From assembly GCF_004339085.1 (NCBI RefSeq), contig NZ_SMFX01000001.1, forward strand, positions 2,832,573 through 2,896,572: DNA of 64,000 nucleotides, in the 5' to 3' direction. Positions 55,893-64,000 of this stretch are shown here, piece after piece. The translations under genes and the position numbers were made by a program. The stretch's first letter is position 1. Every line of letters begins with the position of its first letter. A model generated the notes under the pieces. It made no database searches, was not told where the DNA came from, and saw only the letters and a program-made list of their open reading frames with translations. The DNA comes from Thiogranum longum (GTDB taxonomy: Bacteria > Pseudomonadota > Gammaproteobacteria > DSM-19610).

Positions 55893-57650
55893 ATGCCTGG
55901 CCGTATTCCGCAAAGTTTTATCGATGACCTGCTCAACCGCGTCGACATTGTCGAAGTTATCGATACCCGGGTGCCACTGAAAAAAGCCGGCCGTGAATAC
56001 CAGGCCTGCTGCCCGTTCCACAACGAAAAGACGCCGTCGTTTACGGTCAGCCCGGGCAAGCAGTTCTACCATTGCTTTGGCTGCGGCGCGCACGGCAGCG
56101 CTGTGGGCTTTCTGATGGAATACGACCACCTGGAATTTCCCGAAGCCATCGAGGAGCTGGCGCGAAGCATCGGTGTAGAGGTTCCACGCGAAGACGGGCA
56201 TGCCCCTCGCCAGGACCCGCGTCGCGACGACCACTATTCGCTACTGGAACGTGTAGACCATTTTTACCGCAGCCAGCTACGCGAACACTCGCAGGCTGAA
56301 CGCGCCATCGACTACCTGAAGGAGCGTGGCCTGAGCGGGGAGATTGCTGCCACCTTCGGCCTCGGCTACGCGCCACCTGGCTGGGACAGTTTGCTTAAAT
56401 TTCTCGACAAGGATAGCCACAGCCAGCAACTTGCCGTCGAGCTGGGACTGCTGGTGAAACGTGATGAAGGCGGCCTCTATGACCGCTTCCGTGACCGCAT
56501 TATGTTTCCCATACGCGACCGTCGCGGACGTACCATCGGTTTTGGCGGCAGGGTCATGGGCGACGAGAAACCCAAGTACATGAACAGCCCGGAAAGCCCG
56601 GTATTCCACAAAGGACAGGAACTTTACGGCCTGTTCGAAGCCCGCAAGGCAAGCCAGAAACTGGAACGCCTGCTGGTGGTAGAAGGCTACATGGACGTGG
56701 TGGCGCTGGCGCAGTTCGGCCTGACCAACGCGGTCGCCACACTGGGTACAGCAACTACACCTGACCACCTCGAGCGCCTGTACCGCACGGTGCGCGAAGT
56801 GGTGTTCTGTTTCGACGGGGATGCCGCCGGCAGCCGTGCGGCCTGGCGTGCCCTGGAAAATGCCTTGCCGGTGATGCGCGATGGTCGTGAGGCACGCTTC
56901 CTGTTCCTGCCTGAGGGAGAAGACCCCGATAGCCTGGTGCGTGACATCGGCAAACAGGCTTTTCAGAAAAAAACTGTCGAGTCGGTTCCACTTTCACAGT
57001 TTTTCTTTGAACACCTGCAACAACAGGTCGATATGGGAAGTGTGGATGGACGTGCAAGACTGGTTGAACTGGCCCGCCCCCTGCTGCAGACCATGCCGGA
57101 CACGGTATTCAGGGATTTGATGCTGAACCAACTGGCAGATCGCAGCGGCATGAATGCCGCAAGGCTGCAAGACCGTGTATTCGGTAGTGAAATTACTCAA
57201 CAGGAGGAACCACCGAAGCCACATATTGGTCATACCGGACGCAGCCCGGTGCGCACAGCCATACACCTGCTGCTGGAACGGCCACAACTGGCCGAAACGG
57301 TAGAAATACCATGCGGTTTTGAAGATCTCGATGTGCCGGGCATAGCCCTGTTGAGCAGGTTGCTTGAAATTCTTCACACAAGCCCCAACCTTTCAGCAGG
57401 AGGGATACTAGAACACTGGCGTGGTTTGCCCGAAGAAAAACACCTCGCCACGCTGGCGGGCACAGCGCTGGATTTACCCCCTGAAGGGCTGGGTGAGGAA
57501 TTCCGGGACGCCATACAGCGTCTGATAGAGCAGCGGAATCGCTACCGCATTGAATTATTACTCTTTCAGAGTCGCCGACAGGCGCTCAGCGACAATGAAA
57601 AAGATGAATTAAAAGCGTTGCTTGCATCATCACAGGCTGCAAACAGATGA
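55893..57650 (+). CDS. dnaG: DNA primase DnaG
   Basis: A 585-residue primase. The N-terminal zinc finger is CPFHNEKTPSF with CFGCGAHG, and the polymerase/TOPRIM core includes RFRDRIMFPIRDRRGRTIGFGGR, VVEGYMDVVALAQFG and FCFDGDAAGSRAAWRA. The C-terminal helicase-binding domain is present but divergent. It makes RNA primers for replication. It follows yqeY by 66 bases. Confidence 0.97.
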   Translation: MPGRIPQSFIDDLLNRVDIVEVIDTRVPLKKAGREYQACCPFHNEKTPSFTVSPGKQFYHCFGCGAHGSAVGFLMEYDHLEFPEAIEELARSIGVEVPREDGHAPRQDPRRDDHYSLLERVDHFYRSQLREHSQAERAIDYLKERGLSGEIAATFGLGYAPPGWDSLLKFLDKDSHSQQLAVELGLLVKRDEGGLYDRFRDRIMFPIRDRRGRTIGFGGRVMGDEKPKYMNSPESPVFHKGQELYGLFEARKASQKLERLLVVEGYMDVVALAQFGLTNAVATLGTATTPDHLERLYRTVREVVFCFDGDAAGSRAAWRALENALPVMRDGREARFLFLPEGEDPDSLVRDIGKQAFQKKTVESVPLSQFFFEHLQQQVDMGSVDGRARLVELARPLLQTMPDTVFRDLMLNQLADRSGMNAARLQDRVFGSEITQQEEPPKPHIGHTGRSPVRTAIHLLLERPQLAETVEIPCGFEDLDVPGIALLSRLLEILHTSPNLSAGGILEHWRGLPEEKHLATLAGTALDLPPEGLGEEFRDAIQRLIEQRNRYRIELLLFQSRRQALSDNEKDELKALLASSQAANR

Positions 57651-57694
57651 TGCAATCAATACTAACAGATATGGCTAATACACGCCCTATCAGC

Positions 57695-57700
57695 TATAAT
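57695..57700 (+). promoter_or_regulatory. candidate -10 element of an internal rpoD promoter
   Basis: TATAAT occurs in the 102-base gap between dnaG and rpoD, about 55 bases before the rpoD start. No good -35 is seen at the right distance. Internal promoters at this point are known in the E. coli operon. Confidence 0.3.
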
Positions 57701-57752
57701 GGTCGTTTGACTTTTTGTCGCGACGATATCCGAGAGACGGGGAACAATTCAG

Positions 57753-59585
57753 GTGATAAACCAGGATCAACAATCACAGCTTAAGCTGTTAATTGCCAAG
57801 GGCAAGGAACAGGGCTTCCTGACGTATGCAGAAGTCAATGACCACCTGCCCAACGACATTGTCGATCCCGAGCAGATCGAGGACATCATCGGCATGATCA
57901 ACGACATGGGCATCCAGGTGCATGAGACCGCACCGGACGCCGATGCCCTGATACTGTCCAGCGAAACCACTACCACTGACGAAGATGCCGTCGAGGAAGC
58001 CGCCGCCGCACTGGCCACGGTTGACAGTGAATTTGGTCGCACCACCGACCCTGTGCGCATGTACATGCGTGAAATGGGCACCGTCGAGCTGCTGACCCGC
58101 GAAGGCGAAATCGAGATTGCCAAGCGTATCGAAGACGGCCTTGCGCAGGTCTACTCCGCTCTGGCCAGTTACCCGGCATCGTCAGCCCTGTTGCTGACCG
58201 AATACAATCGCGTAACAGCCGGTGAAGCACGCCTCGCTGATCTGTTCAGTACTTTTGTTGACCCCAATGCCGTCGAAGAACCTATCCCGACACCTGCTTC
58301 GCGACAGGCTGAAGCCGAAAAGAAAGCGGATAGCGGTGACGAGGAAGAAGACGAAACACCCGTTGATACCGGACCCGACCCGGAAGAGACTCGCGCGTTC
58401 TTTGCCAAACTGAAAGACCTGCACGAAAATATCCAGGCAGGTCTGACCGGCAAGAGCAAGAACCAGGCAAAACTGAAAAAGCTGCGCGAACAGCTGGTCG
58501 ATCACCTCATGCATATCAAGCTTTCTCCGCGCATGGTGGAAACGCTGACCCAGAACCTGCGCAGGACGGTGAGTCGCATCCGTTCGCACGAGCGCATTAT
58601 CATGAACATCTGTGTGCATGACGCGCACATGCCGCGCCGTGACTTTATAACTTCGTTCCCGGATAACGAAACGGATCTCAAATGGCTGGATTCCCAGATC
58701 AAGGGCGGCCACAAGTACTCAACCGTGCTCGAACAGCACAAGGACGAGATCCTGCGCGCACAGAACAGACTGGTTGCGATTCAGAAAGAAGCCGGCCTGA
58801 ACGTTAGTGAAATAAAGGATATCAATCGCCGCATGTCGATTGGCGAGGCCAAGGCACGTCGCGCCAAAAAGGAAATGGTGGAGGCCAACCTGCGCCTGGT
58901 CATTTCCATTGCCAAGAAATACACCAACCGCGGCCTGCAGTTCCTCGACCTGATCCAGGAAGGCAACATCGGCCTGATGAAGGCAGTCGACAAGTTCGAA
59001 TACCGTCGCGGTTACAAGTTCTCAACCTATGCCACCTGGTGGATTCGCCAGGCCATCACGCGTTCGATAGCTGACCAGGCGCGCACCATTCGTATCCCGG
59101 TGCACATGATCGAGACCATCAACAAGCTGAACCGTATCTCCCGCCAGATGCTGCAGGAAATGGGCCGCGAGCCCACGCCGGAAGAACTGGCCGAACGCAT
59201 GGACATGCCGGAAGACAAGGTTCGCAAGGTGCTCAAGATTGCCAAGGAACCGATCTCCATGGAAACCCCGATCGGTGATGATGAAGACTCACATCTTGGT
59301 GATTTCATCGAGGACTCCACGATCGACTCCCCGGTTGATTCTGCGTCCGGCGCCGGCCTGAAGGAAGCCACACAGGGCGTGCTGTCGGGACTGACGCCGC
59401 GTGAGGCGAAAGTGTTGCGTATGCGCTTCGGTATCGACATGAATACTGATCACACGCTGGAAGAAGTTGGCAAGCAGTTTGATGTTACCCGTGAACGCAT
59501 CCGCCAGATCGAAGCCAAGGCATTGCGTAAACTGCGCCACCCGAGTCGTTCGGAACAACTGCGCAGCTTCCTGGAAATCGAGTAA
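57753..59585 (+). CDS. rpoD: RNA polymerase primary sigma factor RpoD (sigma-70)
   Basis: A 610-residue sigma factor. Region 1.1 is present ([22 protein letters not shown]), region 1.2 has [24 protein letters not shown], an acidic non-conserved stretch is near 185-215, regions 2.1-2.4 are in [44 protein letters not shown], and region 4.2 in [20 protein letters not shown]. The start is a GTG at 57753. It ends the rpsU-yqeY-dnaG-rpoD operon in front of a strong terminator. Confidence 0.98.
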   Translation: MINQDQQSQLKLLIAKGKEQGFLTYAEVNDHLPNDIVDPEQIEDIIGMINDMGIQVHETAPDADALILSSETTTTDEDAVEEAAAALATVDSEFGRTTDPVRMYMREMGTVELLTREGEIEIAKRIEDGLAQVYSALASYPASSALLLTEYNRVTAGEARLADLFSTFVDPNAVEEPIPTPASRQAEAEKKADSGDEEEDETPVDTGPDPEETRAFFAKLKDLHENIQAGLTGKSKNQAKLKKLREQLVDHLMHIKLSPRMVETLTQNLRRTVSRIRSHERIIMNICVHDAHMPRRDFITSFPDNETDLKWLDSQIKGGHKYSTVLEQHKDEILRAQNRLVAIQKEAGLNVSEIKDINRRMSIGEAKARRAKKEMVEANLRLVISIAKKYTNRGLQFLDLIQEGNIGLMKAVDKFEYRRGYKFSTYATWWIRQAITRSIADQARTIRIPVHMIETINKLNRISRQMLQEMGREPTPEELAERMDMPEDKVRKVLKIAKEPISMETPIGDDEDSHLGDFIEDSTIDSPVDSASGAGLKEATQGVLSGLTPREAKVLRMRFGIDMNTDHTLEEVGKQFDVTRERIRQIEAKALRKLRHPSRSEQLRSFLEIE

Positions 59586-59593
59586 GCTCCTGC

Positions 59594-59627
59594 GGGGCGT
59601 CACCACCCCGGGTGACGCCCCTTTTTT
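59594..59627 (+). terminator. rho-independent terminator after rpoD
   Basis: GGGGCGTCACC and GGTGACGCCCC form an 11-base perfect stem with a six-base loop, followed by six Ts. Confidence 0.97.
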
Positions 59628-59694
59628 GCCCGCATACAGCCTTACTCCCGTCTCCCCTTTGGGGTATAAAACCTGATAGAATCCAGCCTGTTTT

Positions 59695-60023
59695 GGGCCT
59701 GTAGCTCAGTTGGTTAGAGCAGGGGACTCATCGAAATGGTGCGTTCGTACAGAAATGTGCGAAATGAACGGGATGAATTCAGGGAAACCTCATCAGTCAG
59801 GCTGGTGGCAACCCTGAGCCAAGCCGGGGGTACACCTTCGGAAGGTGCAGAGACTACCTGAGGACTGGAAGCCGCAAGGCTGCCGAAGCGTCCTTAATGA
59901 CAGGCAAGAGCGTCCCGCACCCTAACAACCCGGTTGAGGGTGATGAGATAGTCCACTCCTGATGGAAATATCAGGGTACAGTGAATCCCTTGGTCCCAGG
60001 TTCGAGTCCTGGCGGGCCCACCA
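59695..60023 (+). tRNA. tRNA-Ile (CAU anticodon) split by a group I intron
   Basis: The 5' exon (59695-59731, 37 bases, GGGCCTGTAGCTCAG to GACTCAT) and 3' exon (59984-60023, AATCCCTTGG to encoded CCA) join into a 77-base tRNA with every helix paired: acceptor GGGCCTG/CGGGCCC, anticodon stem GGGGA/TCCCT, T stem CCAGG/CCTGG. The joined loop is CTCATAA with anticodon CAT. The pattern, including CTTGGTC in the variable region, resembles tRNA-Ile2 (whose C34 becomes lysidine) rather than tRNA-Met; a program could report tRNA-Met or miss the gene. The break lies directly after anticodon base 36. Confidence 0.85.
59732..59983 (+). ncRNA. group I self-splicing intron (IC3-like) in tRNA-Ile(CAU)
   Basis: 252 bases between exons ending in U and beginning AA, with the intron ending in G, as group I chemistry needs. 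The guide GTG at 59739-59741 can pair with the exon CAU, giving the G-U splice pair. Core helices are visible: P2 CGTTC/GAACG (59742-59746, 59766-59770), P4 TCAGGG/CCCTGA starting at 59779, P5 CATCAG/CTGGTG, P7 GACTA (59852-59856) with TAGTC (59949-59953), a P8-like stem CACCCT/AGGGTG (59918-59942), and a 3' hairpin CCTGAT/ATCAGG (59958-59975). The core phrase GGTGCAGAGACTA is typical. It resembles the Azoarcus tRNA-Ile(CAU) intron, known to splice at this site. No ORF inside. Confidence 0.88.
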
Positions 60024-60060
60024 ATTCATAGCCAAGACAAGTATCTTTGTGCATGCAGGC

Positions 60061-60087
60061 ATAAGTTGGCCGTTTCGGCCAACTTAT
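60061..60087. repeat. perfect inverted repeat downstream of tRNA-Ile
   Basis: ATAAGTTGGCC and GGCCAACTTAT form an 11-base perfect stem with a 5-base loop, 37 bases after the tRNA. Without a T run it could be the tRNA transcript end or a leftover of a mobile sequence. Confidence 0.7.
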
Positions 60088-60140
60088 AGTTACAGGAAAG
60101 CTTAGTTGGTTCGGCTTGCATTTGCTGCACATCCTATTAG

Positions 60141-60617
60141 CTTATTTTTAACACGAAATGGAACCACGGGCGAATCCGGTCGAGCATAGGGAAGGAGTAC
60201 AAAGGCTACCTGATAATGGCGCTCGCCTGGAATGTAATTGCGCAACCCCTGTTCTGGCTGACGGCCTTTAATAATCCTGAAGCCGGTGGCTGGAAGATGG
60301 TGCTGACAGGACTGTTCCCATTTATAGGCCTGCTTCTGGCGTGGGTTGCTGCCGTAAAATGGCTGCAGTGGAAACGTTTCGGGAAGGCCGAACTCACGAT
60401 GGATCCGTTTCCTGCATCACCCGGTGGTGATGCTGGCGGTACGATTGAACTTCCCCTGAACTATCGTCCAGATGAAACCATGGATATTACAATTTGCTGC
60501 ATTAAAGTCACAATACGTCACAGCAGTAAAGGAAACACTCGTCATGAAAGCGTGTTGTGGCGTGAGCGTGCAACTGTTTCACCGGACGCAGCCGTGGCCT
60601 GCGCTCCCGGTAATTGA
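60141..60617 (+). pseudogene. fragment of a DUF3592-family membrane protein gene
   Basis: After a stop at 60138 one frame stays open to 60617. From ATG 60216 it encodes MALAWNVIAQPLFWLTAF with two membrane helices, then KWLQWKRFGKAELTMDPFP, GGTIELPLNYRP and ITICCIKVTIRHSSKGNTRHESVLWRE. This is the centre of a DUF3592-type protein, where the stretch to LLW is conserved. The normal N-terminal half and the C-terminal domain are missing and the tail after VLWRE looks random. No good start is present. It is a decayed gene beside a tRNA. Confidence 0.65.
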
Positions 60618-60652
60618 GCTCGTGACTCACCCGTGGATCAATCTGTTCTGTG

Positions 60653-61471
60653 TTACTGGCCTCCAATGCCAGTCGTTACATCAATCTCGACCCTCGTCGC
60701 CCTGCTGCCTCTCTTTCGATATGCCGTTGGGGTAACGCCCATGTGGCGTCGGAACAGGCGCGAGAATTGCGAAGGATCATTCACACCAACGGAACAAGCA
60801 ACATCCAGCACCGATGAATTCGTATTACGAAGTATCGTGGCTGCTGCCTCGACGCGAAGACGGACCAGGTAATCACGGAAAGTCATTCCCTGCTCACGCC
60901 TGAAGGTTCGGCTGAATTCGCAAGTCCCCATATGACAAATGTGCGCGACATCGGACAATACAACTTTTTCATGAAAATGTGCTGCCAGATAAGGGAGCAC
61001 TTTACAGGTTTTGTCTTTAGGAGATGTTCCGCTATCGATACTGGGTTTTAGCGTACCTCTACCCGGCATAAATACATTACGTGGGCATTGGCTGTTGTTT
61101 CCATCAAGCACCGGCAACATAAGATTCAGCCTTCTGCCAATCTCCCCTCCACTGACTGGTTTTAACAAACAATCCCATACTCTTGAACGCAAGGCCCATA
61201 TAACCAGTTCTGTGGAATGATTTTCGGTCAGCATCAGAATAGGCACCGAAGGGTGCAGCAGTTTTATTTTTTGCAGCAATGCAAGCTCGGATGGCCCCGG
61301 ATAATCAAAATCGAAACAGATAATATCGGGCGATAGCTCTCCTACTGCATGCGGCAAAACTGTCATGTCATGTATACGGTGTACTCTGTAGTGTCCAGAC
61401 AGACCCGATCGAAAACCGGAGCGTCTATCTTTATCCACAAAATCCAGCCAGAGAATAAGTGGAGAAAACAT
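60653..61471 (-). CDS. AraC-family regulator with N-terminal receiver-like domain
   Basis: A 272-residue protein. The first 115 residues resemble a response-regulator receiver: acidic residues near 9-14, a candidate phosphoacceptor in IICFDFDYPGPSE, threonine in ILMLTENHS and lysine in LLKPV. The C-terminus has two AraC helix-turn-helix units (VVLSDVAHICHMGTCEFSRTFRREQGMTF and VLDVACSVGVNDPSQFSRLFRRHMG). It is divergent from the metallophosphatase gene across 331 bases, so it probably controls it. No partner histidine kinase is in the window. Confidence 0.88.
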   Translation of the reverse strand: MFSPLILWLDFVDKDRRSGFRSGLSGHYRVHRIHDMTVLPHAVGELSPDIICFDFDYPGPSELALLQKIKLLHPSVPILMLTENHSTELVIWALRSRVWDCLLKPVSGGEIGRRLNLMLPVLDGNNSQCPRNVFMPGRGTLKPSIDSGTSPKDKTCKVLPYLAAHFHEKVVLSDVAHICHMGTCEFSRTFRREQGMTFRDYLVRLRVEAAATILRNTNSSVLDVACSVGVNDPSQFSRLFRRHMGVTPTAYRKRGSRATRVEIDVTTGIGGQ

Positions 61472-61802
61472 TTAGCGGTTCCTTGCACATTTACCGAAAT
61501 TCAAACTTTCTTGATGCGGCGGACATTCTTGTCCACGTAATTATTCATTCTTTGTAGCAGATGCCAGAGTGATTGATAATATTCCCGGCCATCAAGCATT
61601 GCGCAAAAAAACTCTATCCACGCAAATAACACCTAGACCGGCCAATGGCCCTCCCGTATCTATTCCCCTGCGCTATATAAATATCAAAGGCGTAATCCCA
61701 TCTGCGACTCGTAACATTACCTGCGTATTGCATGATGGATTTCAACAGCACAAGACCCTGATTTAACTTTTGGTCTATGGAAAAGGAATGGAGAAGACAC
61801 AC
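61472..61802. promoter_or_regulatory. divergent control region between the AraC-type regulator and metallophosphatase genes
   Basis: 331 bases with no convincing gene; a 65-codon frame at 61569-61766 has no homologous character. GGACA (61521-61525) and TGTCC (61530-61534) form an inverted repeat. The stretch near the metallophosphatase start has a GGAGA ribosome site at about 61790. Promoters of both genes should lie here. Confidence 0.45.
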
Positions 61803-63965
61803 ATGAACAAGAAACGCTACTTAATAGCAACACTACTCGCCAGCAGTATTGCTGCACTCTCGGTGGCCAGCACGAACGCCATCGCCGGGAAAGGGAAAAA
61901 GCCGCCGAAAGGCGGTGGGGGCACCATCACACTTATGCAACTTCAGGATGTGCACGGTCATATTGCGCCCCACTCGTCAATTCTGAAAGATGATGTCATG
62001 GATACCAATGCAGGCGGTGTAGCCAAACTGGCCACGCTCATCAAGCAGGTACGCGCGGACAATCCGAACAACCTGCTGCTTGCAGTTGGCGACACCACTC
62101 ATGGCAGCGCTGAAATGCTGTTTACAATGGGCGACGCCATTATGCCCATGATAAACGCACTGGACATAGATGCCTTTCTTCCCGGCAACTGGGATTTCGG
62201 TTGGGGACCACGCGTATACCGTCAACGTTTCACCCCCAACACCAGCCTGCCACTGTCACCGAATAACCGTACCACTATTGCATGGCAATACCCGGCTGGT
62301 ACCGGTTGCAATGTACCCGGCGGGCTGAATGCAACAACCTATGAAGATTGTCACGTCACCAAGGCAACTTTTCCGACGGTTGCCATCAATCTCTATAACT
62401 ACAACGAAGTTGCAGGCGCGACAACTCCGGGAACACCACTGGGGCCGCGCGTTCATGCTCCCTACATCATCAAGGAGGTCGATGGCAAAAAAGTTGCCAT
62501 TATAGGAATTACCAGTGACGTCGTGCCGCAGCAGGCCCAGGCCTTCAATACCGGTTTCCGTTTCACTATGGGATACAAGGAACTGCCACAGGATATTGCA
62601 GCAGCCAGGGCTGAAGGCGCTGACCTGATTGTCGTACTGTCAGAGCTGGGCCTTGCCAAGAACGTACAACTGGTCAAGGAGTTTCCGGAAATTAACGTAA
62701 TGTTCAGCGGTCATACCCATGAGCGCACCCCGGAAGCTATTGTGATCAACCGCCCTGACGAGAATGGCGATAACTTCGGTATTGTTACCGAAGCCGGCGA
62801 AGATGAATTTCTTGGGCGCCTTGATGTAAAAGTCTCCGGCGGTCGCCTTACATCATGGGAATGGGATCTGATCGAGGCCAGCAGCTCCGTGGTGGAGGAC
62901 CCGGCAATCAAAGCCATGGTCGACGAGCAACGCAAGACTTTTGTCTCCGGACCGGATTTCGAATGTCACACATTCGGCGTGAATGCGTTCCCGTTCGGCA
63001 AAGGACATACCTTGTGTGAACCACTGGATGCCATCGCAGGTTACACCGATCCGACTATCGAGCGGTTTGACGTCCTGGAGGAAGTTGCCAACAACGTTAT
63101 GGTTGATGCTTTCGTAGACCTGGCGCGGGATGTAGACCCGAACCTGAACGCAGACAATTCCCTGTCCACCACCAACGGTTTCCGCTTCGATGTCACCATT
63201 CTGGGACGGGATGATGGCTTTTCAGGCGCTATCACCATCGGTGACCTCTATGCCTACTATCCGATCGGTGCTGCGGTTGCGCTTGCAGAGTTTACCGGGG
63301 GCCGTTTACTGGACCACTGGGAAGGCATCCTGAACAATGTGTTCGACCCCAACCCCTACCGTCAGCGAGGCGGCTGGTTCCTGGGTTTCCCTGCCAACAT
63401 GCACTTCGACCTGGAGCTTAACGATGACTTTCCGCGCACTATCAGTGATGGAAAACGCATAGATCTTGCAACAATCAATGGCAAACGCCTTGACCGTAGC
63501 AAGACTTACACGTTGGCCTCCTGCTATCCACACGGCAACCCCATCGATGAGGTTTGCCGTACATCGGGTGCCACCAACGTACGCTTCATAAACGGAACAC
63601 GGGAAACTACCGGACCTACCGATGTGTTTGGCAACCGCCAACTTGATGTAAACGGGTCTTATGCCATCGTAGCACCTGCCAATTCGGAAAATATATTTGA
63701 CCCGGTACGCTTTAACAATGGCGTCAATCCCACCGGGCCGCTTTTCCTGAAAGTTGCACCGGATAATTTCGTCCATCCGGTGGATGCGCTTCGCCGTTAT
63801 CTGGCTAACAACGACGTCACCACAGTGCAACATGGTCCGGGTCGTGTGAATGCGGTAACCGGTGTACCTGTATCCGAGTTCGGCGGGCCTGGCATTGTTC
63901 AACCGACCCAGGGTGCGGGACCTGCGTGGATGAAACGCGAGTTAGTGGTACCGAAGGAGTACTGA
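61803..63965 (+). CDS. exported metallophosphatase of the 5'-nucleotidase/SoxB superfamily
   Basis: A 720-residue protein with a signal peptide (cleavage near NAIAG, residue 29). The binuclear metal site is visible: LQDVHGH (D49, H51), GDTTHGSAEM (96-105), PGNWDFGWG (127-135) and FSGHTHERTP. The third motif has Trp where 5'-nucleotidases have His (GNHD/E); SoxB thiosulfohydrolases also have Trp there (GHWEF). A 5'-nucleotidase C-terminal domain follows, with insertions making it longer than SoxB (about 570). It may be a nucleotidase or a SoxB-like hydrolase; there are no sox genes here. ATG 61803 is chosen for its signal peptide. Confidence 0.85.
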   Translation: MNKKRYLIATLLASSIAALSVASTNAIAGKGKKPPKGGGGTITLMQLQDVHGHIAPHSSILKDDVMDTNAGGVAKLATLIKQVRADNPNNLLLAVGDTTHGSAEMLFTMGDAIMPMINALDIDAFLPGNWDFGWGPRVYRQRFTPNTSLPLSPNNRTTIAWQYPAGTGCNVPGGLNATTYEDCHVTKATFPTVAINLYNYNEVAGATTPGTPLGPRVHAPYIIKEVDGKKVAIIGITSDVVPQQAQAFNTGFRFTMGYKELPQDIAAARAEGADLIVVLSELGLAKNVQLVKEFPEINVMFSGHTHERTPEAIVINRPDENGDNFGIVTEAGEDEFLGRLDVKVSGGRLTSWEWDLIEASSSVVEDPAIKAMVDEQRKTFVSGPDFECHTFGVNAFPFGKGHTLCEPLDAIAGYTDPTIERFDVLEEVANNVMVDAFVDLARDVDPNLNADNSLSTTNGFRFDVTILGRDDGFSGAITIGDLYAYYPIGAAVALAEFTGGRLLDHWEGILNNVFDPNPYRQRGGWFLGFPANMHFDLELNDDFPRTISDGKRIDLATINGKRLDRSKTYTLASCYPHGNPIDEVCRTSGATNVRFINGTRETTGPTDVFGNRQLDVNGSYAIVAPANSENIFDPVRFNNGVNPTGPLFLKVAPDNFVHPVDALRRYLANNDVTTVQHGPGRVNAVTGVPVSEFGGPGIVQPTQGAGPAWMKRELVVPKEY

Positions 63966-64000
63966 GCAGAACCGGAGTAAAATGATATTTGCCGAATGGA

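Noticed and set aside
59695-60023. tRNA-Met or tRNA-fMet reading for the CAT anticodon gene
   Set aside because: Acceptor and anticodon stems and the variable region fit tRNA-Ile2 better, and the known Azoarcus intron is in that tRNA; initiator features (unpaired first acceptor base, three G-C pairs on the anticodon stem in initiator arrangement) are absent.
61569-61766. 65-codon frame in the metallophosphatase upstream region
   Set aside because: No ribosome site, no domain character, and it overlaps the expected promoter region.

Overview
The window reads as ordinary chromosome of a sulfur-oxidising, CO2-fixing gammaproteobacterium, probably a Chromatiales or Thiotrichales relative. The support is a form IA RuBisCO operon with CbbQ/CbbO activase, a phosphoribulokinase gene, dissimilatory-type ATP sulfurylase, a cytoplasmic SoeABC-type sulfite dehydrogenase, two DsrE-family proteins and heme A synthase. 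No carboxysome shell gene, phage, plasmid, CRISPR array or intact insertion sequence is visible. Lineage is an inference from gene content.

Layout. 1-5 kb: a truncated FTR1 iron permease fused to cytochrome c behind a likely Fur box, an aldehyde dehydrogenase, then a sensor-less sigma-54 activator followed by a near-consensus sigma-54 promoter driving a DsrE2-like protein and a small ferredoxin-fold protein. 5-11 kb: tRNA-Phe, yggX, mutY, two nucleotide-sugar genes, AsmA, tRNA-Gly. 11-16.5 kb: a PEP-CTERM surface protein, an outer-membrane barrel with a hexanucleotide repeat in its export signal, an acyl-CoA ligase and thiS-thiG. 16.5-25.5 kb: MscS channel, trmB, phosphoribulokinase, FIST protein, two small unknown genes, anchored DsrE-like protein, heme A synthase, cytochrome c, HDOD protein, DUF302 protein and a MrtJ-like CPBP protease. 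26-28.7 kb: purC facing purE-purK. 28.7-35.7 kb, minus strand: cbbL-cbbS-orf-cbbQ-cbbO-orf-cbbR, with RNA hairpins after cbbL and cbbS. 36-44.7 kb: TPR protein, a small membrane protein with its own sigma-54 promoter, sat, then divergent soeABC-moaA. 44.7-54.9 kb: lipoprotein, a TauE/SafE remnant, lytic transglycosylase, NDUFA9-like protein, cca, uppP, a MidA-like methyltransferase, folK, folB, plsY, tsaD and an HNH protein. 55-59.6 kb: the rpsU-yqeY-dnaG-rpoD macromolecular synthesis operon. 59.7-64 kb: a tRNA-Ile(CAU) gene split by a group I intron, a DUF3592 remnant, and a REC-AraC regulator divergent from a 5'-nucleotidase/SoxB-like metallophosphatase.

How it works together. SoeABC oxidises sulfite to sulfate directly. 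Sat run in reverse would release sulfate and ATP from APS, although aprAB is not in the window. The electrons and ATP feed the Calvin cycle: CbbP makes ribulose bisphosphate, CbbLS fixes CO2, and CbbQO restores inhibited RuBisCO under CbbR control. MoaA supplies molybdopterin needed by SoeA.

Most worth a second look: the self-splicing intron in tRNA-Ile(CAU), the compact sigma-54 activator/DsrE2 module, the unnamed ORFs and RNA hairpins inside the cbb operon, and the small double-signal protein under sigma-54 control.
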